NCBI RefSeq assembly: GCF_900114775.1
Contig: NZ_FOUE01000003.1
Coordinates: forward strand, 186,001-250,000
Length of the DNA: 64,000 nt
Reading direction: 5' to 3'
Source of the DNA: Marinobacter zhejiangensis
GTDB lineage: Bacteria; Pseudomonadota; Gammaproteobacteria; Pseudomonadales; Oleiphilaceae
Shown: positions 33,608 to 40,934 of the stretch, in pieces
How the letters are laid out: each line of letters begins with the position of its first letter
Position numbering within the stretch: position 1 is the stretch's first letter
Translations under genes and position numbers: made by a program
The notes under the pieces: model-generated
Databases searched by the model: none
Seen by the model: the letters and a program-made list of their open reading frames with translations, nothing else
Told to the model about the DNA's origin: nothing

Positions 33608-34592
33608 GTTGGCTGATCCGTTTCATGACCGAGTGGATACCAATGACGCCGGGGCAGGTGGCTTCACAGCGTCCGCAGCCGACACAGCCGTAGCGGCCGA
33701 AGTCCTTGCGGAAATCGTCACTGAACTTGTGGTACCAGAACCGGTATACCCGTGCGCCAGCGTCGTCACTGGGGTTGTGTTGGCTGGCTTCGCGCTGGAA
33801 GCCATCGTACAGGCAGGAGTCCCAGAAGCGGCGGCGGGTAATCGTCTGATCGGCTGATTGGTCCTGAACCCCATAACAGGAGCAGGTCGGACACAGGCTG
33901 GTACAACCGGAACAACTCAGGCACTGAACGCCCATCTGCTGCCACGTTGATGCGTTGACGGTGCCAGCGTTCAGTGCTTGTACTCCGTCCCGGATATGCT
34001 GGTCGTCGGGAAACTGGCGTTCACAATCCGCCAGTTGCGCCTGGCGCTGTTGTTTCATGGCTTCAGGCGCTGTCGTGAGGTTCAGGCCCTGCAGGCTTTT
34101 ACGCCCCTGCTCGCTGGTGACCGTCAGTAGCCAACCATTTCCAACCGGATGCAACACCAGGTCCGATGTACCCGGGCGGGCTGCGGGGCCTGCATCCACC
34201 GTAGGGCAGAAGCCATGTTCACAAGGCACCGTGCATTCCAGTCCCACCAACAGGGCCTGCTGGCGCCGGGCCTGGTAGTGCGGGTCGCTGGCAAAGAACT
34301 GATCCTGATAGGCAATGGCGACCAGGTCGCAGCTGCTGACGCCAATCAGGGCGAACGGTGCTGGCTTGGGTAGGGTTTCCCGAAAGTAACGGCCGTCGAA
34401 CTCAAAGATGTGTTCCTGCTCGGCAAAGAAAAAGCCTTTGGCGGACTGGACTGAGCGACCGGCCTCAAGCGGCGGCGGGTTGCTGGCGTCGGCTTGGCAC
34501 CACTCCTTGGCGCCGGAGCGTTGCCAGACTTGCCGGGTGCGCCCCAGGTGGCGGGTCAGCTCAGCCAGTTCTGCCAGTCGATAGTGGATCAT
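33600..34592 (-). CDS. 4Fe-4S dicluster electron-transfer subunit (sulfhydrogenase-beta-like)
   Basis: The 330-aa protein has two C-terminal ferredoxin-type sites, CLSCSGCTSLCPTCSCYG and GCVGCGRCEATCPGVIGI, and an N-terminal domain (LFFAEQEHIFEFDGRYFRE-like region and GVSSCDLVAIAYQDQFF) characteristic of HydB-type subunits. I start at ATG 34592, which overlaps the upstream stop codon by one base (TGATG) and has GGAG just before it; an upstream in-frame start would add 34 residues lying within the molybdoenzyme gene. It links the catalytic subunit to the flavoprotein. Confidence 0.84.
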   Translation of the reverse strand: MIHYRLAELAELTRHLGRTRQVWQRSGAKEWCQADASNPPPLEAGRSVQSAKGFFFAEQEHIFEFDGRYFRETLPKPAPFALIGVSSCDLVAIAYQDQFFASDPHYQARRQQALLVGLECTVPCEHGFCPTVDAGPAARPGTSDLVLHPVGNGWLLTVTSEQGRKSLQGLNLTTAPEAMKQQRQAQLADCERQFPDDQHIRDGVQALNAGTVNASTWQQMGVQCLSCSGCTSLCPTCSCYGVQDQSADQTITRRRFWDSCLYDGFQREASQHNPSDDAGARVYRFWYHKFSDDFRKDFGRYGCVGCGRCEATCPGVIGIHSVMKRISQHD

Positions 34593-36712
34593 CAGGAGTT
34601 CTCCCGGGCACTTGGGGGTGCTGCACTGGCCCGAATCGATTGAATGGTACGCGGTGCCTGCCCTTCCGGCAGGGGCGTAATCCGGACGGCACACACTTTA
34701 AGTTCGGGCATTTTTGATACCGGGTCCATGGCCCGGTTTGTGAGCTGGTTCGATGGCGCTTCACTAAAGTGATACGGCATGCTCACCAACCCCGGTGGCA
34801 GATCATCGGTAATGATGGCCCGGGTTTCGAGGTAGCCACGGCGAGAGCGTATGCCGATGGCACTGTGATTCTTGAGCCTCAGGTTGCGGGCATCCTCGGG
34901 GCTTATGAACAGAATTCCATCAGGAGTTTCCCGTTCGAGCAGCGGCGACTTCCGGCTCATTGAGCCGCAGCCATAATGGAAATGCAGCCGGTTGGTGGTG
35001 AGTTGCAGGGGGTAGTCAGCATCTGCCGGTTCGTCGATGTCGACATGATGTACGGGGATGAGCCGGGCCCGGCCAATCGGGAATTCTGTCTGGTGAAGTG
35101 TGGGGGTACCCTCGGGCGCTGCATCATCACAGGGCCATTGCAGGCCATGCTGGCGGGCAAGCTTTTCATAGCTCATGCCGCTGTAGCTGGGGGTCATCCC
35201 CGCCATTTCGTCAAAGACGGCCTGACTGTTGGTCCAGTCAAGGCTGCTGCTGCCCAGTTGCCGGGCAATTGCGCCGAGCCATTGCCAGTCACCCAGGGCT
35301 TCACCAACAGGTGGGATGGCTTGATGAATTCGTTGAACCCGGCGCTCGCAGTTGGTGAAGGTACCGTTCTTTTCCGCGAATGATGCCGCCGGTAGCACGA
35401 CATGGGCGTGGCGGGCGGTTTCGGTCATGGTCAGCTCGGCGACAACCAGAAGGTCCAACGCTTTAAGTGAAGCCAAAACCTCGTTCTGGTCTGGGTCGGT
35501 CACCACCGGATCCTCGCCAAACAGGATCAGCCCCTTGAACTCGCCTCGCAGCGCGGCCTGAGTCATCCCCATGGACGTAAGCCCGGTGTGGTCGGGGAGT
35601 GGGCATTGCCAGTAATCACTGACGTGTTGCCGGACAGCCGGGTCTGCTACGTCCTGATAGCCGGGGTAGACGTTGGGCAGGCACCCCATATCGCAGGCTC
35701 CCTGGACATTGTTCTGTCCTCGCAGCGGATTGATGCCGGTGCCGGGCCGTCCAATCTGGCCGCAACTGAGGGCCAGGTTGGACAGTGCCATAACATTGAA
35801 GGTGCCACTGACAAACTGGGTAATGCCCATGCCATAGAGAATCATGGCGCTGTTTGCCTGGCCGTATGTCCGGGCCATCGCCTCGATCTGTTCGGCCGGT
35901 ACGCCAATGGCATCTGCCAGTTGGGTTGGGCTGGTGTCCCTGACCGATTTGCGAAGCGCATCGGCCCCTTCGCAGCGGCTATCGAGAAAGTCCTGGTTTT
36001 GCCAGCCATGGCGGAAAATTTCATGGAGCAGGGCGTTGACCAGCAGGATGTTCGTTCCCGGTTTTACCTGCAAATGCAGATCGGCCAGCTTGGCGAGCCG
36101 GGTACGGCGTGGGTCAACCACGATGAGGGTGGCCCCCCGGAGCTTGGCTTCAATGATGTGTCCACCGAGAATCGCGTGGTTCTCGGTGGCATCGGCTCCC
36201 CATACAACAAGGACCTCCGCTGAGTCGATGTCCGCCGCGCTGTTGGTCATGGCACCTGAGCCCAGAGTCTGTTTCAGGCCGGCAACCGTGGGGCTGTGGC
36301 AAATCCGTGCGCAGTGGTCAATGTTGTTGGTTCCCAGCACCGCACGGGCAAACTTCTGGGCGGCGTAGTTGTCCTCGTTGCTGGCTCGGGCACTGCTGAT
36401 GACGCCGACCGCGGTTGGGCCGAGTTGACTGAGAATGTCGAGCAACCCATAGCGGATGACTTCCAGGGCTTCGTCCCAGCTGGCCGGGCGGAAGCCGTCA
36501 TCGGTTCGTATCAGCGGTTGCCGGATGCGATCCCCTGGCTCAATAGCAAAGGGGGTGCTCCAGCCTTTGGCGCAGAGCTTGCCCCGGCTAATCGGGTGAT
36601 CGCCCTGGGGCGAGACGGCGGCGACTCTATTCTGGTCATCCACCAGAAGATGCATGCCGCACCCGACACCGCAGAATGGACAAATGGTCTGGACTGCCTG
36701 TTTGCCCGGCAC
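34592..36712 (-). CDS. Formate dehydrogenase-like molybdopterin oxidoreductase, cysteine type
   Basis: The 706-aa catalytic subunit binds one 4Fe-4S cluster (Cys11, Cys14, Cys18, Cys47 in CPFCGVGCGMHL and GKLCAKGW) and bis-molybdopterin-guanine dinucleotide. The active-site segment HCARICHSPTVAGLKQTLG places Cys138-His139 where formate dehydrogenase H has selenocysteine-His. Other family blocks are VVWGADATENHAILGGHIIE, INPLRGQNNVQGACDMGCLP and the C-terminal dinucleotide-binding domain (NRLHFHYGCGSMSRKSPLL). The start is GTG 36712 with GGAGG upstream. It lacks a twin-arginine signal, so the complex is cytoplasmic. A nitrate-reductase-like role is less likely given the Cys-His motif. Confidence 0.88.
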   Translation of the reverse strand: MPGKQAVQTICPFCGVGCGMHLLVDDQNRVAAVSPQGDHPISRGKLCAKGWSTPFAIEPGDRIRQPLIRTDDGFRPASWDEALEVIRYGLLDILSQLGPTAVGVISSARASNEDNYAAQKFARAVLGTNNIDHCARICHSPTVAGLKQTLGSGAMTNSAADIDSAEVLVVWGADATENHAILGGHIIEAKLRGATLIVVDPRRTRLAKLADLHLQVKPGTNILLVNALLHEIFRHGWQNQDFLDSRCEGADALRKSVRDTSPTQLADAIGVPAEQIEAMARTYGQANSAMILYGMGITQFVSGTFNVMALSNLALSCGQIGRPGTGINPLRGQNNVQGACDMGCLPNVYPGYQDVADPAVRQHVSDYWQCPLPDHTGLTSMGMTQAALRGEFKGLILFGEDPVVTDPDQNEVLASLKALDLLVVAELTMTETARHAHVVLPAASFAEKNGTFTNCERRVQRIHQAIPPVGEALGDWQWLGAIARQLGSSSLDWTNSQAVFDEMAGMTPSYSGMSYEKLARQHGLQWPCDDAAPEGTPTLHQTEFPIGRARLIPVHHVDIDEPADADYPLQLTTNRLHFHYGCGSMSRKSPLLERETPDGILFISPEDARNLRLKNHSAIGIRSRRGYLETRAIITDDLPPGLVSMPYHFSEAPSNQLTNRAMDPVSKMPELKVCAVRITPLPEGQAPRTIQSIRASAAPPSARENS

Positions 36713-36803
36713 CGTCGCCTCCCTCGTCTATTACCCTGACTCTTTCTTTATTGTGGGCGATGGTTGCCGGTTTTGCAGACGTATTCAGAATATTTGTTGA
36801 TGC

Positions 36804-38474
36804 CTATCGCTGCTTGCCGGGTTTGTGAAGCCAGATCACTTTCTGGGTCATGCTGTCACGCCCCGGCTTAGCCCAGAACAGGTTCGCGGACAAACTTAAT
36901 TCGCCATCCCGGACATCCGCATTGATCAGCGCGAAATTGTTTTCGCCAGCAAAACGGTACAACTGCTCAAAACGGCCCCCTTCGTAGCCGTCGATGTTTG
37001 CGGATTTCTGCATGGCCGCGACCGCCAGACCGGGTGCGGGAGCTCGGGAGATGGCGCTGGATGTCAGGTTGAACAGGCGGGCACCCGGAAAGCGGTTGTC
37101 TTGGCGGATGCGAAAGGCGCTGGCGCAGTGCACGTCACCGCTCAGGATGGTAATGGGCATGCCACTCTCGTGGGACCGCTTCAGGAGCAAGTCGAGCACT
37201 ATTCGGCGCTCGGCGTGGTTACTGCTGTGTCCCCACTCGTCCATGAAGTCGTCCTTCTGACTGCCAAAATCGGCGGTATCCACGAACTTTTCGTTCCAGT
37301 GCACCATGGGTACAGGAGATACAACGAACAGGGCCTTCTTTTTCTTGGTTGCCGCAGCGTTGATCCAGCGCCGGAAGCGCGCCATTTGATCCCTGCCCAG
37401 CAGCTTATGGTCGCTGTCAGCGGGCTCACAGTCGTGGTGGCCCCGTACATCAAGCACAAAGAAGGCAAACTCACCATGGTTCATGGTGTAGTCCCACTGG
37501 CACTGGGGCAGGTCGCTCAGGTTATTCCCGGGGCCAGGGTTGTGGCAGTGCTGATACTCTTCATAAACCGCAGCAGCGGCTTCAAACATCAGCATCACCA
37601 GTTCATAGTTGACCTCATCATCATCGTCCTGCAGCCAATGGCGCAGCTTGAGCTTGCGCTCCTTCTCCGTCAGGGAGCCCCAACCGTCCATGATTTCATG
37701 GTCGTCCCAAATCATGTACTGGGGGTAGCGGCGATACACCGACAGCACGTTCTCGAAGTTCCAGTAGATCCGGTAATAGGTGCGGTAGAGCTGGGTGAAG
37801 TAGGCCACCAGGGCGGGCTTGTCGAGACTGCCGTCAGCGTGGCGGTGGTTCTGGATCAGCGCATTCTTGTTCAACGCCAGCCACTGCCAGACGTCCTGAA
37901 TCCGGGACTTGTCGTTGGTATCGCAATACACCTGGTCGCCCCCGCCGATGACGAAATCGGCTTTGCGATCGTCCAGCGCATCCAGGAAGTGGCTCCAGGC
38001 GCCATCATGGCTGGGGCTGACGCTGAACGGGTCGTGGCAGGAGTAAAAACCAAAGCACAGGCTGGCGGGGGTCTTGGCCAGAGTCCTGAACCAGTAGTCA
38101 TGATTACCGCCCAACTCCACCCGACGGCTGATTTCTGGGCGGTCGTTATCGGCGACCAGGTAATAGTAGTAACGGGTGTTTGCCAGGAGTCCATCAATTT
38201 CAAAGGTGTGAGTCAGGTCAGAGGATGGACTGAAGGTATGGCTGGCATGAAGGATGTCGGGATGCTGCGTGGTCAGCTGCGCGATGGACTTGTTGGACAG
38301 GGTATAGCTGTCATGGTCCAGGGGCCGGTGGCTGACCAGCAAGTGCCAGAGGCCGTCGCGATAAACCCGGGTCCAGAGGCGGGCGGTAGTTGCGGTGGTG
38401 TGGCCGACGATTGCGGCCGATGACAGTTTTGATTTCAGCGATTCGTAGTTGCTGGGATCCTGCAGTCCATGCAT
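36804..38474 (-). CDS. PhoD-like alkaline phosphatase/phosphodiesterase
   Basis: The 556-aa protein has a beta-rich N-terminal domain (TATTARLWTRVYRDGLWHLL, TRYYYYLVADN) and a PhoD-type metallophosphatase core: FGFYSCHDPF, VIGGGDQVYCD, PQYMIWDDHEIMDGWG, and SPVPMVHWNEKF and ILSGDVHCASAFRI. No signal peptide or Tat motif is visible at the chosen start, unusual for PhoD and suggesting a cytoplasmic enzyme. AGGAG precedes ATG 38474. It likely hydrolyses phosphomonoesters or diesters. Confidence 0.84.
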   Translation of the reverse strand: MHGLQDPSNYESLKSKLSSAAIVGHTTATTARLWTRVYRDGLWHLLVSHRPLDHDSYTLSNKSIAQLTTQHPDILHASHTFSPSSDLTHTFEIDGLLANTRYYYYLVADNDRPEISRRVELGGNHDYWFRTLAKTPASLCFGFYSCHDPFSVSPSHDGAWSHFLDALDDRKADFVIGGGDQVYCDTNDKSRIQDVWQWLALNKNALIQNHRHADGSLDKPALVAYFTQLYRTYYRIYWNFENVLSVYRRYPQYMIWDDHEIMDGWGSLTEKERKLKLRHWLQDDDDEVNYELVMLMFEAAAAVYEEYQHCHNPGPGNNLSDLPQCQWDYTMNHGEFAFFVLDVRGHHDCEPADSDHKLLGRDQMARFRRWINAAATKKKKALFVVSPVPMVHWNEKFVDTADFGSQKDDFMDEWGHSSNHAERRIVLDLLLKRSHESGMPITILSGDVHCASAFRIRQDNRFPGARLFNLTSSAISRAPAPGLAVAAMQKSANIDGYEGGRFEQLYRFAGENNFALINADVRDGELSLSANLFWAKPGRDSMTQKVIWLHKPGKQR

Positions 38475-38617
38475 TAGGGGACTCCTATCGTTCCATGATT
38501 TGAATGACGACCAAGAGACTAGTTGGCCGTTCAGTATTTCTCAATGCTAACTTTTTCGGTTTGTCAGTCATTGATCCAGTCTGCCTGTCCTTGGCGACTG
38601 CTTATTTTTCAGACAGG

Positions 38618-38797
38618 TTAGTGGGCCTTTACTTTCTGTTTTCCACAGCGGGCACAGCGGTAGACGGTGACCAGCTTGCCCTGTTTTACGTCAAACTGCT
38701 TCTCCTTGCACACCTCCCATTTGTGGAAGTCGTGCTGGCACAAGCCCTTGCGGGGAGCCTTCTTGGCGGGCTTCTTGAACGGCAGGATGGTGGCCAT
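38618..38797 (-). CDS. 59-aa zinc-ribbon protein
   Basis: This short gene starts at ATG 38797 with GGAG upstream (CAGGAGTCCAACC before the ATG) and ends at TAA 38618-38620. The product begins MATILPFKKPAKKAPRKG, then has LCQHDFHKWEVCKEKQF and ends YRCARCGKQKVKAH. The paired CxxxxxxxxC/His region and the CxxC suggest a small zinc ribbon with a very basic N-terminal tail, suited to nucleic-acid or ribosome contact. It lies 29 bases after the ATP-grasp gene on the same strand. The function is unknown. Confidence 0.72.
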   Translation of the reverse strand: MATILPFKKPAKKAPRKGLCQHDFHKWEVCKEKQFDVKQGKLVTVYRCARCGKQKVKAH

Positions 38798-38826
38798 GGT
38801 TGGACTCCTGAAAAGGGGCGTGAAGC

Positions 38827-39594
38827 TCAGGGCTGGCTCTGTTGGTGCAGGTAATCGAGGATAGCGTCCCGCAGCACATCGCTTTTATCCAGCCCCTGAT
38901 TGCCAAACAGACGGTTGAATTCGAGCACATAGGGATGGTTTCCCACCATGGCAATGTCAAATCCGGCATGGTTGACGTCCAGGTCTCTGGCCAAGCGTAA
39001 CGCCAGTTCAAGGGCTGCCTCTGGTACCGGGCTGGTGTCGATCCGGCCGCCCCGGGCAACGTTGTTGTAGAAACCCTGGTCGGACTGATGCCGCCAGTAG
39101 GCGGTTACGACCTGGTCGCCCACGATGACCACGCGGATATCCCGGTCGATCGGCAGGTATTCCTGCGCATACAGCACGTCGGCTTCGTCACAGTAGCGTT
39201 GCCAGTCCTGGCGGTCATTGATCAGCCAGACTCCTTCTCCCATGCTGGCTTTTGGGCGCTTGGCCACAAACGGCAACACCATGGTGTCCCAGATCATTTC
39301 CCGTTCCTGATGGCCATTGGCCTCAATGAGGGTCCAGGGCGTGTGCTCAGGGGCAACGGTCTGGAAGGCTCGGGTCATCTCAATCTTGTCGTGGCCAATG
39401 CGATAGCTGGCCACGCTCGGGAAAACCCGGCACTTAAGGCCATGCACCAGCGCGTTCAGCTGCCAGTACTCAGGGTACAGCACCCAATCTGCCTGTTTTA
39501 GCTCCTCCTTGTGGTTCAGGAACTGTTCTGGCTTCAGGGTTTTGGTGTCGGGAAACCCCAGGGTACGAAAGATATCGAAGGAGATCAGGTTCAT
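38827..39594 (-). CDS. RimK-like ATP-grasp protein
   Basis: The 255-aa protein shows ATP-grasp blocks: FVAKRPKASMGEGVWLIND (ATP-binding glycine loop), LYAQEYLPIDRDIRVVIVGD and the metal-binding end NHAGFDIAMVGNHPYVLEFN (D..E-x-N). RimK relatives ligate amino acids such as glutamate to peptides or proteins. The substrate is not identifiable. The ribosome-binding site is weak. The next gene downstream is the small zinc-ribbon protein, a possible partner or substrate; this is inference. Confidence 0.83.
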   Translation of the reverse strand: MNLISFDIFRTLGFPDTKTLKPEQFLNHKEELKQADWVLYPEYWQLNALVHGLKCRVFPSVASYRIGHDKIEMTRAFQTVAPEHTPWTLIEANGHQEREMIWDTMVLPFVAKRPKASMGEGVWLINDRQDWQRYCDEADVLYAQEYLPIDRDIRVVIVGDQVVTAYWRHQSDQGFYNNVARGGRIDTSPVPEAALELALRLARDLDVNHAGFDIAMVGNHPYVLEFNRLFGNQGLDKSDVLRDAILDYLHQQSQP

Positions 39595-39631
39595 GGATTA
39601 ACAACGGGCGGGCAGTTTGGAAGTCCTTATT

Positions 39632-40771
39632 TTAGGCGGTGGAGGGTGGCTGGCAAGCAGTTTGTCGCTTGCGGAACTCGGTGGGGGTGCAGCCGGTAAT
39701 GCGTCGGAATGCGGTATTGAATGTGGATTTGGAGTTAAAACCGACGTCGTAGCAGATCTGTGTGACTGAGATTGTTGACTGGGTCAGGGCCTCGCAGGCC
39801 GCATCGATACGGAAGCCATTAAGCCAATCGTAAAAATTGCCGCCTGAACACTGGTTGATAGCGGCCGAAGCCTGGTGCGTGGTGATGCCGCACTGTTGGG
39901 CGAGTTTGCCCAGGGTCAGGTCGTTGAGCCGGAACAGGCCGTCTTTCATAGCGTCGGTCAGCAGACCGAAATGGGCGGCCGCTTCGGGCTCAACAGCTGC
40001 CTGGCTGGGCGTGTCATTGCTGGCGGCGGCTGGTTTGATTTCCGGCGTCGTGGCTCGTGGAATATGCGCCGGCAAATGGGCAAATGTCAGCAGCAGGTAG
40101 GCAAGGTAGGCGGTTGTCGGGGCGAGAAAGTAGATCTCCGAAATCTGCCAATCGATCAGGTAGTAAATAATGGTGCGAATAATAAGTGATGTGGCGATGA
40201 TGAGCTGAATCAGCTGCAGCCGGTTTACCCAGTCTTGCACCGCCGGTTTGCGGCTACTGATGCCGAGCCGTTGCTGGCGCCACCAATAGAACAGACTGAG
40301 CACAATCAGCACTGAAAGATAGGGGGTGCCATACAGCGCGGCCGGCTGCCAGAGGGATTCCGATATCCGCCCCTGCATGAGCCAGTAGACCTGCTCCTCT
40401 GAGGGCAATAGCCAGAAAGGGACCGCCAGGGCGGCGACAAGGATCATTGGCAGGGCATGCAGCCAGCGGGCGCGCCAGTTGGCCAGCACATTGTCGCCTT
40501 GAAGGGCGCGGATGTAGCCGAAAAGACAGAACGGAAGCATAACCACGGGCGCATCGGCGATTTTGAGGAAGAATGGCCACCGGTGCATCAGTTCGGTCTG
40601 GAGGTACAGGTACTCCATAGACTGAAGCACAATCAGGCTCAGCATGGCGATCAGGTAGGCCATTGGCAGACGGTCCTGTTGCCGGTTAACCAGCCAGCTC
40701 AGGCTGGCAAACAACAGGATCACCCCGATGGACAGACACACCAATGCAGCTGCTGCCGATACGTAATTCAT
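39632..40771 (-). CDS. Membrane-bound AraC-family regulator
   Basis: The 379-aa protein has about seven hydrophobic segments in residues 1-230 (YVSAAAALVCLSIGVILLFA onward) and an AraC helix-turn-helix domain at residues about 275-375 (LTLGKLAQQCGITTHQASAA, ISVTQICYDVGFNSKSTFNT). I start at ATG 40771, preceded by GAGG; an upstream in-frame TTG at 40810 lacks a Shine-Dalgarno sequence. It is divergent from the acylase gene, so it may control it in response to an envelope signal. Confidence 0.85.
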   Translation of the reverse strand: MNYVSAAAALVCLSIGVILLFASLSWLVNRQQDRLPMAYLIAMLSLIVLQSMEYLYLQTELMHRWPFFLKIADAPVVMLPFCLFGYIRALQGDNVLANWRARWLHALPMILVAALAVPFWLLPSEEQVYWLMQGRISESLWQPAALYGTPYLSVLIVLSLFYWWRQQRLGISSRKPAVQDWVNRLQLIQLIIATSLIIRTIIYYLIDWQISEIYFLAPTTAYLAYLLLTFAHLPAHIPRATTPEIKPAAASNDTPSQAAVEPEAAAHFGLLTDAMKDGLFRLNDLTLGKLAQQCGITTHQASAAINQCSGGNFYDWLNGFRIDAACEALTQSTISVTQICYDVGFNSKSTFNTAFRRITGCTPTEFRKRQTACQPPSTA

Positions 40772-40934
40772 CTCTACCTCACGTATGGATGGATCGAACT
40801 GTACGTTCAATCAATTGTTTTTATTAGATAAATATTTTGTCTTTCGAATCCATCGAAGCAGACGAATCTTAGGTTCAAATTGCTTTTAATAGGCCCTCGC
40901 CACCCATACAACGATAACTAGGTGAGGAACATCT

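Noticed and set aside
37101..38423. 440-codon plus-strand frame over the PhoD-like gene
   Set aside because: Antisense to a gene with intact metallophosphatase motifs; repetitive hydrophobic translation without a start signal.
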